This document shows, piece by piece, positions 1 through 7,833 of a stretch of DNA of 22,263 nt. Each line of letters opens with the position of its first letter. The first letter of the stretch is position 1. Under the pieces are notes generated by a model. That model saw only the letters and a list, made by a program, of their open reading frames with translations, was not told where the DNA came from and did no database searches. A program made the position numbers and the translations under genes. Source of the DNA: HGM04593 sp045647745 (GTDB lineage Bacteria; Bacteroidota; Bacteroidia; Bacteroidales; Bacteroidaceae). Location: assembly GCA_045647745.1 (NCBI GenBank), contig JAZRMQ010000046.1:1-22263 (forward strand), in the 5' to 3' direction.

Positions 1-76
1 ATCAATGGGTTACCCCGATGGTGAAAAGCCCGAGGCAAAGCCAAGGGATTTGGGTAAGGTTAAGTATATAGATTGA
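1..76 (+). CDS. Nitroreductase family protein, C-terminal end (partial)
   Basis: The reading frame that enters at base 2 is open from the window edge to a TGA at 74-76 and gives 24 residues, SMGYPDGEKPEAKPRD followed by LGKVKYID. A Gly-Tyr-Pro, then a Lys-Pro-Glu-rich segment with a conserved Arg near the C-terminus, is how many FMN-dependent nitroreductase-family proteins of Bacteroidota end. Those enzymes reduce nitro compounds, quinones or flavins with NAD(P)H. The FMN-binding core lies outside the window, so the assignment rests on this short tail. The two other forward frames do not give a protein-like tail here. The MITE-like element starts within 10-15 bp of the stop codon. The hairpin at 361-385 is the first good terminator after this gene. 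Confidence 0.5.
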   Translation, partial: SMGYPDGEKPEAKPRDLGKVKYID

Positions 77-82
77 AATTAA

Positions 83-349
83 TAATATAACGTGAGTTCG
101 ATATAAGAATTTATACTAAAATTTAGTGTATTTTGTCATTCCGAACCTTGTGTGAGGAATCTCATTATTCGCGGATTCAGAGATCCTTTGACAATCCTTG
201 CTTATCGCAACCTACACGGCGCAAACTTCGCCTGCGCTACGTGTAACCAACTGCTGCAAGCATTGTCGAACTAAAGTTTCGTCGCTACGCTCTGTCGGGA
301 TGACAGGTTCGCGATTTGATTTAGCTTATATCGAACTCACGTTAATATA
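83..349. mobile_element. MITE-like palindromic element with terminal inverted repeats
   Basis: Two arms of 18 bp, ACGTGAGTTCGATATAAG at 90-107 and its exact reverse complement at 325-342, bound a 253-bp segment. The same 7 bp, TAATATA, lies directly outside each arm (83-89 and 343-349), as a target-site duplication would; because it is A+T-only it could be chance. The arms enclose further inverted pairs in nested order: 134-144 with 295-305 (10 of 11 match), 189-200 with 256-267 (11 of 12), and about 213-222 with 234-244. The whole element could therefore fold into one long interrupted hairpin. No ORF of useful size is inside. The interior GTCATTCCGA...GAGGAATCTCA and GTCGGGATGACA motifs resemble dispersed intergenic repeats known from bacterial genomes. 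I infer a non-autonomous element mobilised by a transposase encoded elsewhere. Confidence 0.65.
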
Positions 350-360
350 AAAATGATAAG

Positions 361-385
361 AGGATAGACTTTATTGGTCTATCCT
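361..385. terminator. Hairpin terminator between the nitroreductase end, MITE and glsA
   Basis: A 9-bp perfect stem, AGGATAGAC (361-369) with GTCTATCCT (377-385), closes a 7-nt loop. A T-rich run (TTTTATTATTT) follows on the plus strand, which would stop reading from the nitroreductase side. On the minus strand it lies 9 bp after the glsA stop codon, and the downstream sequence CTTATCATTTTT is moderately T-rich, so it may act in both directions. Confidence 0.7.
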
Positions 386-393
386 TTTATTAT

Positions 394-1389
394 TTACACT
401 GGAGCGGGTTGACGTTCCACCATCACCGCGCGTTCACCGTTGAAGATGTGAAGCCTTAACTCCTCCATAATATAACGTATGGCAAGTTGTGCTTTCACCG
501 AATTGCCAGCCTTGTCAATTGGCGGCGCGAATGCGGCAATACCAAAGATACCGGGAAGTACACCAATGATACCGCCGCCCACGCCTGATTTAGCGGGTAT
601 TCCACTCCTGAACATCCAATCGCCCGTGTGTTCATACATTCCCACAGTTGCAATCATAGATGTTATCTTTTCGCTTAGTGCAGCAGGAAAGACATTCCTT
701 TTTGTCACAGGGTTATATCCGCCGAAAGCAATGGTCGCTGCCATAGTCGATAGTTGTGTTGCTGTCACGCCCAAGGAGCATTGACGAGTGTACAGGTCGA
801 GTGACATTTCGGGGTCGTCATATATGCGGTCGTAACTCTTTAGCAACCACGCAATAGCGCGGTTATTATGGTTGCTTACGCTCTCCGACTTGTAAAGTTC
901 TCTTATCAGCTCTGGCTCACTGCCACACAGCTCGGTGATATTCTGCATCATCGTCTCCCACTTCCCGCGGCTGTTGCCAACCGGGCAAACCATACTCACA
1001 GCAGATATAGCCCCTGCATTTACCAAAGGGGTAGAAGGGTGCTCGTTCTCGAGCAGTATCGCGAGTATGGAATTGAAAGGCATTCCGGTTGCGTCTGCAC
1101 CAATCATATCGATGATTGTTTCGGGTCCGTACTCCTTTAACACCAGCAACGCTGTTGCCACTTTGGATATTGACTCAATGCCGAACCGATAGTTACAATC
1201 GCCCACAGTGAGCACCTCGCCATCCTTCAGGCAGATAGATATACCAAAAAGGTCTTTGTTAACATTGGCAAGATAGGGTATGTAGTCGGCATTTTTGCCG
1301 CTACTATCGTTTTTAAACCTCCTGTATGCCTCATTGAGGGCTGCCTTTAGTTCCTCGCGTGTAATCCTTCTATCCCTGTTCATAATCAT
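394..1389 (-). CDS. glsA: Glutaminase A
   Basis: A 331-residue serine-dependent glutaminase that hydrolyses L-glutamine to L-glutamate and ammonia in the cytoplasm. It has the beta-lactamase-like catalytic pair S73-x-x-K76 in GIESISKV, the NAGAI substrate-pocket motif in TPLVNAGAISAV, the YEHTGDW segment and a glycine-rich C-terminal block with KSGVGGGI. Length is close to the usual 305-330 residues. The start at 1389 reads MIMNRD; the second Met, 6 bp in, is equally possible, and neither has a clear Shine-Dalgarno sequence. It lies 21 bp after gadB on the same strand with no terminator between, so the two are probably co-transcribed. In that setting GlsA would supply glutamate for GadB, and the ammonia released would also take up protons. 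This pairing is known from the acid-resistance loci of gut Bacteroidota. No GadC antiporter gene is adjacent. Confidence 0.95.
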   Translation of the reverse strand: MIMNRDRRITREELKAALNEAYRRFKNDSSGKNADYIPYLANVNKDLFGISICLKDGEVLTVGDCNYRFGIESISKVATALLVLKEYGPETIIDMIGADATGMPFNSILAILLENEHPSTPLVNAGAISAVSMVCPVGNSRGKWETMMQNITELCGSEPELIRELYKSESVSNHNNRAIAWLLKSYDRIYDDPEMSLDLYTRQCSLGVTATQLSTMAATIAFGGYNPVTKRNVFPAALSEKITSMIATVGMYEHTGDWMFRSGIPAKSGVGGGIIGVLPGIFGIAAFAPPIDKAGNSVKAQLAIRYIMEELRLHIFNGERAVMVERQPAPV

Positions 1390-1410
1390 CTAATCTTATA
1401 GGTTTATTTA

Positions 1411-2835
1411 TTACTTACCCGTGTGGGTGTAGACAGTGCCTTTGACCTTGATATTGCTCTCGATACTCAAGCGCGATGGTGTGGGGTACTGCAGCTTTTC
1501 AAGCTCGGTAACAGCAGCCTCAATATCGCCAAGCAATTGGTCGGCCATATCTCGGCTAAATCCTTGGCGCACCACGATGCGCATAACAATTGTTGTCTCA
1601 AGAGTCTTTGGCAAGGTGTATGCCGGCACCATCCAACCATTCTGACGCAACTTGTCTTGCAAGTCGTAAAGTGTCCATTTACACTGCTTCGCGTGCTCCT
1701 TCTTCATCTCCCAGATGAATAGCGGGTTGCAAACCTCGGTGCTGTAATTTTTAAATGGTTTCATCTTTCCAATCTCGCTATGCAGGTATTTTGCCACCTC
1801 CATAGAATTATGCTGTATCTCCTTATAACCCTCGTAGCCAAGGCGTATGAATTGGTAATATTGTCCCAAAATCTGCGCTGCGGGGCGTGAGAAATTTAAT
1901 CCAACCTGTGTTACGTCGGCGCCAAGATAGTTGACACTGAACGACATACTATCGGGGAGGAATTTCTTGTCTTTCCACACAATCCAGCCAAGTCCCGGGT
2001 AGACAAGTCCATACTTGTGGCCGCTGGTGCTGATTGAAAGTACCCATTTGAGGCGGAAATCCCACTCAAGCTCGGGGTTAATGAACGGCATTATAAAACC
2101 GCCCGATGCAGCATCAACGTGGATAGGAATATCGTATCCTGTCTTTTTGTTGTACTCGTCAAGAGCCTCGTTCAAGGCTTTTACGTCATCGTTAAGTCCG
2201 GTCCAAGTGACACCCATAATGGGGACAACGCATATTGTATTCTCGTCGCACATTGCGATGGCGTCCTTGGGGTCTAGTGTCAGCTTCTCGTTGCTGAGTG
2301 GCACGGTGCGCATCTCAATCTGCCACAACTGGGCAAACTTTTCCCACACCACCTGATAGGCTGCCGAGATTACAAAGTTTGGCTTGTCGCAAGGCTTGCC
2401 TTCGGCAGTGCGGCGTTTTTTCCATCGTTGCCACGCTGCCACGCCACCAAGCATACAGGCTTCGCTCGAACCAATACCCAATGCTCCGGCTTTCCATTTG
2501 GCCTGCTCGGGGCTGTTCCATAGGTTGGCGATGATGTTGATGCACTTAGCGCACATTACAGCTACACGTGGATATTCAGTCTCGTCAATGTAGTTAATGT
2601 CAATGGCATCATTCATTAGCTTGGTGGCGTACGGGTCCATATATGTTGTTACAAACGTTGCCATATTCAAGCGTGGCTGAGTTTGTGCAATAGTTTCGTC
2701 TTTCACCATTCTGTAAGCAATTTCAGGAGTGGTGGAGTGTTGTGGGATTTTATCACAAGGAGCGCTTTTAAGCATCTCTTCCGACCCAAAGACTGGTGCA
2801 CACATTGTTGTTTTACAATTTTCTTGTTTCATCAT
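1411..2835 (-). CDS. gadB: Glutamate decarboxylase (PLP-dependent)
   Basis: A 474-residue enzyme that converts L-glutamate plus a proton into GABA and CO2. It aligns along its length with E. coli GadA/GadB (466 residues): the PLP lysine is K274 in STSGHKYGLV, the aspartate that contacts the pyridine nitrogen is D241 in HVDAASGG, and the N-terminal block has the family's NLATF-like NMATFVTTYMDPYA and DETEYP motifs. The C-terminus ends VYTHTGK; H471-T472 could be the counterpart of the E. coli C-terminal His-Thr that plugs the active site at neutral pH (inference from position). First gene of the gadB-glsA pair and divergent from the MFS gene. The start Met is doubled (MMKQ), so it may lie 3 bp further in. 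No strong ribosome-binding site and no confident promoter is seen upstream. Confidence 0.96.
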   Translation of the reverse strand: MMKQENCKTTMCAPVFGSEEMLKSAPCDKIPQHSTTPEIAYRMVKDETIAQTQPRLNMATFVTTYMDPYATKLMNDAIDINYIDETEYPRVAVMCAKCINIIANLWNSPEQAKWKAGALGIGSSEACMLGGVAAWQRWKKRRTAEGKPCDKPNFVISAAYQVVWEKFAQLWQIEMRTVPLSNEKLTLDPKDAIAMCDENTICVVPIMGVTWTGLNDDVKALNEALDEYNKKTGYDIPIHVDAASGGFIMPFINPELEWDFRLKWVLSISTSGHKYGLVYPGLGWIVWKDKKFLPDSMSFSVNYLGADVTQVGLNFSRPAAQILGQYYQFIRLGYEGYKEIQHNSMEVAKYLHSEIGKMKPFKNYSTEVCNPLFIWEMKKEHAKQCKWTLYDLQDKLRQNGWMVPAYTLPKTLETTIVMRIVVRQGFSRDMADQLLGDIEAAVTELEKLQYPTPSRLSIESNIKVKGTVYTHTGK

Positions 2836-2922
2836 TTCTTGTTTTTAAAAGGTTAATAATGTTCGTTGTATTTTTCAAACATCAACAATGCTTTTATGGT
2901 TCGCATTTTTGCCATTTTTATG

Positions 2923-2934
2923 ATGTTGCAACAT
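2923..2934. promoter_or_regulatory. Perfect 12-bp palindrome in the gadB / MFS divergent region
   Basis: ATGTTGCAACAT is a perfect dyad near the middle of the 148-bp gap between the two divergent genes. A dimeric regulator could bind here and act on both directions. There is no direct evidence for a regulator, and no clean TAnnTTTG promoter was found on either strand of this gap. Confidence 0.3.
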
Positions 2935-2983
2935 TTCTCTCCTTTTGCTTGTTATGAAATTGTCTTTTAAAAGAGTTTTGATT

Positions 2984-4234
2984 ATGAATGGTGATGAGAA
3001 TTTGAGAAAAGTTACTTTTGGAACAGCAACTATGGTTAATACCGGCAAGGGAGTCATTACAATTTGGGCACTGTTTGGAATATGGTCTGTGGCTGCGCTC
3101 ACGTCGTTGCCGGGGCTTGCCGTTTCTCCTATACTTGAGAAACTGGCTACGATATTCCCCAAAGCCACCGACCTTGATTTGCAACTGTTAACAACTTTGC
3201 CCTCCCTGCTTATAATACCTTTTATATTATTCGCCGGCTATATAAGCAACAGGATAGGATATATTAAATTGTTATACATTGGATTGTGGCTCTTTCTTTT
3301 GAGTGGTGCCTTGTATTTTATCTCGGGTACTATCGGACAATTGATTGCTGTGAGCGCGATGCTTGGTGTGGGCGCCGGAATAATAATTCCATTTTCAACC
3401 TCATTGGTGTCAATGTTTTTCAGTGGAAAGGAGCGCACCAAGCAGTATGGCTACGTATCGGCAATAACAAATATAACTCTTGTTATTGCAACGGCTGTTG
3501 CCGGGTGGCTTGCTGATATACAGTGGCGCCTGCCTTTTCTAGTCTATCTGTTGCCAATTGTCTCTATACTTCTTGTTCCGGCAGTGAAACGTGGCGAAAA
3601 AGCTATTGGCAATCAGGGAGGGCAGGGCGATGCTGTTGTGCAGAGTGGTGGTTACATAAACTATCCAACCCTTGTAAAGTGTATGCTCTACTATCTGTTT
3701 ATAACATATCTGGTTATGGTTGTGAGCATAAATCTTCCTTTCTTGTTGGGTGAGTACGGGTACGATAGCGGAGTATCGGGCATTGTAACCTCTATATTTT
3801 TTCTGGCAATGATGTTGCCGGGTTTCTTTATAAATCGCTTGGTTGATATATTCGGGCGGAATATACTTGTATGGGCTCTGTTGCTGATTGCATTAGGGCT
3901 GCTCGATGTCTTTTATAATCGTTCATTGCTATTTGTGATAATAGGTTGTGTAGCAACAGGCTTTGGCTATGGTATGGCGCAACCATATATATATGACAAA
4001 ACCTCTTCGTCGGCCTCGCCTCAAAAGGTTACCTATGCTCTTGCACTACTTATGTCGATGAATTATGTGGCAATAGTTATTGCACCATTTATTGTAGATT
4101 GGGCTCAGGAGTTGTTGAACGTAAAAGGCGAGCGCTTTCCTTTTCTCCTGAATGCGCTGCTGGGGTTTGTGGCACTGCTTTTTATGTCGCTGTTGAGGGT
4201 GTATAATAATCGTAGAAAAGAGAATTATGAATAA
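2984..4234 (+). CDS. Major facilitator superfamily (MFS) transporter
   Basis: A 416-residue inner-membrane protein with about 12 hydrophobic segments in two halves separated by a charged loop (VKRGEKAIGNQGGQGDAVV). After TM2 the loop GYISNRIGYIKLL matches the MFS motif A pattern with Asn in place of the usual Asp, and the second half repeats it as NRLVDIFGRN. These point to a proton- or ion-coupled secondary transporter of the drug or metabolite type. The substrate cannot be read from the sequence. I prefer the ATG at 2984; an in-frame ATG at 2954 would add ten residues, and no ribosome-binding site decides between them. It is divergent from gadB and overlaps the next gene by 8 nt. A role in exporting GABA or another amino-acid product is possible from position only. 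Confidence 0.85.
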   Translation: MNGDENLRKVTFGTATMVNTGKGVITIWALFGIWSVAALTSLPGLAVSPILEKLATIFPKATDLDLQLLTTLPSLLIIPFILFAGYISNRIGYIKLLYIGLWLFLLSGALYFISGTIGQLIAVSAMLGVGAGIIIPFSTSLVSMFFSGKERTKQYGYVSAITNITLVIATAVAGWLADIQWRLPFLVYLLPIVSILLVPAVKRGEKAIGNQGGQGDAVVQSGGYINYPTLVKCMLYYLFITYLVMVVSINLPFLLGEYGYDSGVSGIVTSIFFLAMMLPGFFINRLVDIFGRNILVWALLLIALGLLDVFYNRSLLFVIIGCVATGFGYGMAQPYIYDKTSSSASPQKVTYALALLMSMNYVAIVIAPFIVDWAQELLNVKGERFPFLLNALLGFVALLFMSLLRVYNNRRKENYE

Positions 4235-5147
4235 CTATGCGAAAGGCTCTCTTTCACTCTTTACAGCAAGGGTGCTGAGTGGGTTGAATGTTAATGCAAT
4301 GGGCTATCTGCTACCTTTGTGGATAGCTCCCATTGGGTGCGTGACACTCCGTCTGGTTTTTGGTGCAGTGGTTTTTTGGGTTATAGGCATATTTGCAAAG
4401 CCCGAAACTGTGTCGTTCAGTGATAAACTAAAACTTTTTTTGCTGGGTGGTGTTGGCATTTTTGGCTATATGTCGCTCTACGCAGTGAGTCTTAGTCACA
4501 CAACACCGGTGAGTTTTGCCATTTTCAATGCAATGCAGCCTCTTTGGGTCGTCATAGCCTCGGCGGTTATTTTTCGCGAGAGCATTGCTGCGCGCAAGCT
4601 GCTTGGCATAGCCATAGGCTTTGCAGGAGCAATGCTGTGCATACTCTCGGAACCCAATCCTGTTGTTGCCGATAAGCCATTGCTGGGTAATATGTTATCT
4701 ATTCTTGCTTCAATAATTTATGCAGTGTATTTGGTCTTTTCGGCAAGAATGGTGGGGCATCTTTCAAGAATGACAATTTTGCGCTATACCTTCTTGTCGG
4801 GTGCAGTGGTGGCTCTGCTGTTCTCTTGGATAGTTGGGTTCTCGGCTCCTCTTTTTGAGGGTGGAGTAAAGGTCACTCCGTTGCTGGTGCTGGCCTTTGT
4901 GCTCATATTCCCAACGGTGATAACCTATTTCCTCATTCCTGTTGGTTTAAAATATCTTAGCAGTACGGTTGTGGCAATATATGGATACGTCACGCTTATT
5001 GTTGCATCCGTTGTCTCGTTTATTACGGGGGTAGATAAGTTTGAGCCGGTTATTCTTTTGTCGCTGATACTCATAGGCGTGAGTATTTACCTTGTAGGCA
5101 TTAGCGAAAAAGCCCCGACAGAAAAGAGTGTCGGTCAATTAAAATAA
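4227..5147 (+). CDS. EamA/DMT-family permease
   Basis: A 306-residue integral membrane protein with about ten hydrophobic helices in two tandem EamA-type halves (roughly residues 5-140 and 150-295). Typical family signatures are the first-half end MQPLWVVIASAVIFRESI and the second-half YLSSTVVAIYGYVTLIVAS. The family includes exporters of amino acids and other metabolites; the substrate here is unknown. Its ATG lies inside the last codons of the MFS gene (ATGAATAA, 8-nt overlap), which implies co-transcription and probably coupled translation. The two transporters belong to different superfamilies, so the overlap suggests a shared physiological use rather than a single complex. No convincing T-tailed terminator follows. 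Confidence 0.9.
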   Translation: MNNYAKGSLSLFTARVLSGLNVNAMGYLLPLWIAPIGCVTLRLVFGAVVFWVIGIFAKPETVSFSDKLKLFLLGGVGIFGYMSLYAVSLSHTTPVSFAIFNAMQPLWVVIASAVIFRESIAARKLLGIAIGFAGAMLCILSEPNPVVADKPLLGNMLSILASIIYAVYLVFSARMVGHLSRMTILRYTFLSGAVVALLFSWIVGFSAPLFEGGVKVTPLLVLAFVLIFPTVITYFLIPVGLKYLSSTVVAIYGYVTLIVASVVSFITGVDKFEPVILLSLILIGVSIYLVGISEKAPTEKSVGQLK

Positions 5148-5181
5148 GCCTCAGCGTGCCCTGTATATAGAAAATATTTAT

Positions 5182-5189
5182 TAATTTTG
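5182..5189 (+). promoter_or_regulatory. Candidate -7 promoter element for the M6 peptidase gene
   Basis: TAATTTTG fits the Bacteroidota -7 consensus TAnnTTTG exactly and is followed by C, as is common. It lies about 50 bp before the ATG at 5239, leaving a leader of roughly 40 nt. No good TTG -33 element is seen 19-21 bp upstream. Confidence 0.5.
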
Positions 5190-5238
5190 CAAAGATTGGG
5201 CTTAATCCCTTTATGTAGTGAAATTAATAGATAAAAAT

Positions 5239-7752
5239 ATGAAAAGATTTTTGTTTTCTTTGGTTGCAGCATTTGTAATAGTGTCAACATTTGCTGCGCC
5301 GGCTTATCGCAAACCATTTATAGTTAAGCAGTCCGACGGAACGGAGTTGACTGTAATTCTCACTGGTGACGAGGCCTTGCATTACTACGCAACAGCCGAT
5401 GGCAAGCCCCTTGTCAAAGAGGTGAACGGCGATTATTGCTATGCAACCTTCAGTGGCGGTGCTTTTGTATCCACAAAATGCCTTGCCCACAATGGAGCAA
5501 AGCGCAGCGCTGTTGAGAATGAACTGCTGTCGTCTATCGACTATGCTGCAATGAAAGCCGATATTGCCAAGGTCGGCGCTTCACGCTCAATAACCTATAA
5601 AGCAGCAGCTCAAAAGGCCGGTTCGCAAATAGAGCCCATTGGTGATGTGAACATTGCGGTGTTGTTGGTGCAGTTTAAGGATGTCAAATTTACATATACC
5701 AAAGAGGATATAAACAATATCCTTAATACAAAAGATTATGTTTACGAGAATAATATAACCAATAGCATAGGTAGCGCCCGTGACTATTTTATTGCACAGT
5801 CTGATAACAAATTCCGTCCCAATTTTATTGTGGCAGATATTGTTACGATGGATAATAATATGGCCTATTATGGAGGTAATGACAATATTGGAAATGACTT
5901 GCGAGCTCCTCAAATGATTAAGGAAGGTATTGCCAAGGCCGATGCAGCAGGTTATGATTTTTCTGTATGTGACAACGACGGCGATGGCGAGGTTGAATTT
6001 ATCTACTGCATCTACGCCGGATACTCTGAGTCTTATGGCGCCGATGCAAACACCATCTGGCCACATCAATGGCAGTTGTCAGCAGAGGCTGGCTCAATAA
6101 GAGTCGATGGCGTAAAGTGCGATACCTATGCTTGTAGCGGCGAGCTTGTGTATAACGAAGAGCTTGAACCTAAATATGGCAGAACACTTGCAGGTATTGG
6201 TCTCATCTGTCACGAATTCTCGCACTGCCTTGGCCTACACGATATCTATGACACAACATACGAGAGTGGTAACTGGGGAATGGACTATTGGGACGTGATG
6301 GATCAGGGTAACTACGCGGCCGAAGGCTATGTTCCCGTTGGTTATAGTGCCTACCAAAGAGATTTTTGTGGTTGGAGAGAGCTTGTTGAGATTAATGAAA
6401 AAGGCTCATACTCAATGCTGCCGCTAACACAGGGTGGTCAAGCTTATAAAATTGTCAATGATGCCAACAGAAACGAATATTACATACTTGAGAACCGCAA
6501 ACAAGAGGGGTGGGACAGCTATCTTTTTGGCAGTGGTATGCTTGTCATTCACGTCGACTATTTAAAATCGGCTTGGGACAATAATGAAATCAATACTACA
6601 AAGAACCATCCACGCTACACCTTAATACCGGCTGATAATAAACTAGACGTTTATGGTGAGGTTGAAACAGAGGTCTTTGTTGAAAGCCTCAAAGGCGATG
6701 TGTGGCCGGGTACAAGCGGTAACACTAAGCTGACAAACTCTTCACTCCCGGCCGCAAAGACCTATGCCGGTAGTTATATGAACAAGCCAATCACAGATAT
6801 AACATATCAGAACGATATAATTTCGTTCAATTTTATGTATGGCATTTTTGCTGGTGTGCCACAAGCGCTTTCTGCAACAGATGTAACAGAAACATCTTTT
6901 GTTGCAAATTGGGAGGCTCTTGACGGCGCCGAGGAGTATGCTGTGGAGCTTTATAAAATTACCGAAACAGCAGCCGGTAGCGGTGATTTGGTTTCTCTTT
7001 TGGAAGAGGATTTTCTTGGTGTGACAGCAGTTAAAGCGAACACGGATATAACCTCAGATATTAATAAATATACAACCGTCAATGGTTGGAGTGGTGAAAA
7101 AATTTACGGCGAAGGAATGGTGATACGCGTTGGAACGTCGCAAAATCCCGGTTCTTTAACCACCCCTGCGCTCGAAGCTAATGGAGCTGTTTCAGTTGAT
7201 TTTTCTACTACATTATATAATGTAAACGACAATAATTCTGTTTTAACAGTTCTTCTCAAAGAGGCTAATGGAGAAATTATTGCTGAAAAGAGTATTGAAT
7301 TGACCTCAAAATGGGTAAATGGCACAGTGACAGCTAATATTGATGGTCAATTTTATGTAGAGTTCAATACCAAAAAAAGTACAGGCAAAAAACGTGCAAA
7401 ACTCGATAATATTATTGTTAAAGCCTCTTCAGCTACAGCTTTTGAAAAGGTTGAAACAGTTGTTACCAGTGCACTGATGCACAAGTTTGATGAGCTTGAA
7501 AAGGGTGGAAAATATCGCTATCGCGTGCAAGCTCGTGACGAGTACGCTTCGTCCGATTTTTCTCAATATGTTGATGTTGCGCTCTCTACTACATCAATAG
7601 ATAAAATTCAGTCCGAAGATAGTTGGGTGAATATTTACAGTATTGCCGGAGTCAAGGTTTATAGTGGCGAAAGTGGTTGTATGCCAGAGCTCGTAAAAGG
7701 TGTGTATATTGCTGTAACAGCTTCGGGTGTACACAAAATTGTTGTAGAGTAA
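5239..7752 (+). CDS. Secreted M6-family zinc metallopeptidase with Fn3 and C-terminal sorting-type domain
   Basis: An 837-residue exported peptidase. The ATG at 5239 gives a clean Sec signal peptide (MKRFLFSLVAAFVIVSTFAA); a GTG 21 bp upstream would spoil it. Residues about 22-130 form a propeptide-like region (DGTELTVILTGDEALHYYAT). The catalytic domain (about 130-535) holds HEFSHCLGLHD: zinc ligands H325 and H329, catalytic E326, and D335 as the M6-type third ligand. An Asp-rich DNDGDGEVEF segment may bind calcium. From about 538 an Fn3-like domain begins (VTETSFVANWEAL) but is interrupted at about 582-731 by a beta-rich module ending KLDNIIVKAS, then resumes to about 785. The last 50 residues (IYSIAGVKVYSG...KGVYIAV) look like a type A type IX secretion sorting domain. 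It is likely a surface or secreted protease for host or dietary protein. Confidence 0.9.
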   Translation: MKRFLFSLVAAFVIVSTFAAPAYRKPFIVKQSDGTELTVILTGDEALHYYATADGKPLVKEVNGDYCYATFSGGAFVSTKCLAHNGAKRSAVENELLSSIDYAAMKADIAKVGASRSITYKAAAQKAGSQIEPIGDVNIAVLLVQFKDVKFTYTKEDINNILNTKDYVYENNITNSIGSARDYFIAQSDNKFRPNFIVADIVTMDNNMAYYGGNDNIGNDLRAPQMIKEGIAKADAAGYDFSVCDNDGDGEVEFIYCIYAGYSESYGADANTIWPHQWQLSAEAGSIRVDGVKCDTYACSGELVYNEELEPKYGRTLAGIGLICHEFSHCLGLHDIYDTTYESGNWGMDYWDVMDQGNYAAEGYVPVGYSAYQRDFCGWRELVEINEKGSYSMLPLTQGGQAYKIVNDANRNEYYILENRKQEGWDSYLFGSGMLVIHVDYLKSAWDNNEINTTKNHPRYTLIPADNKLDVYGEVETEVFVESLKGDVWPGTSGNTKLTNSSLPAAKTYAGSYMNKPITDITYQNDIISFNFMYGIFAGVPQALSATDVTETSFVANWEALDGAEEYAVELYKITETAAGSGDLVSLLEEDFLGVTAVKANTDITSDINKYTTVNGWSGEKIYGEGMVIRVGTSQNPGSLTTPALEANGAVSVDFSTTLYNVNDNNSVLTVLLKEANGEIIAEKSIELTSKWVNGTVTANIDGQFYVEFNTKKSTGKKRAKLDNIIVKASSATAFEKVETVVTSALMHKFDELEKGGKYRYRVQARDEYASSDFSQYVDVALSTTSIDKIQSEDSWVNIYSIAGVKVYSGESGCMPELVKGVYIAVTASGVHKIVVE

Positions 7753-7759
7753 TATATTT

Positions 7760-7790
7760 GCCACAGCGTAGCCGCAAGCTACGCTGTGGC
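7760..7790. terminator. Strong GC-rich hairpin after the M6 peptidase gene
   Basis: A perfect 13-bp stem (7760-7772 with 7778-7790) closes the 5-nt loop CGCAA, starting 8 bp after the stop codon. It lacks a following T-run, so it may protect the mRNA 3' end or act with the T-tailed hairpin just downstream. Confidence 0.55.
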
Positions 7791-7800
7791 CTCTTATAGT

Positions 7801-7833
7801 AAAAGATACCATTTTAAATGGTATCTTTTTTTT
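7801..7833 (+). terminator. Intrinsic terminator of the M6 peptidase gene
   Basis: An 11-bp stem, AAAAGATACCA (7801-7811) with TGGTATCTTTT (7819-7829), has a loop of TTTTAAA and runs into eight T residues (7826-7833). This is the classic rho-independent form, reading on the plus strand. Confidence 0.85.

Noticed and set aside
83..349. CRISPR array or attachment site
   Set aside because: There is one pair of inverted arms rather than regularly spaced direct repeats, and no integrase or cas gene is near.
5115..5134. Hairpin CCGACA/TGTCGG at the end of the EamA gene as a terminator
   Set aside because: Only 6 bp with an 8-nt loop and no T-run afterwards, so it is not a convincing terminator.
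5587..6069. 160-codon open frame on the minus strand inside the M6 peptidase gene
   Set aside because: It lies wholly antisense within a well-supported conserved gene, has no recognisable domain and no promoter; its composition is that of a shadow frame.
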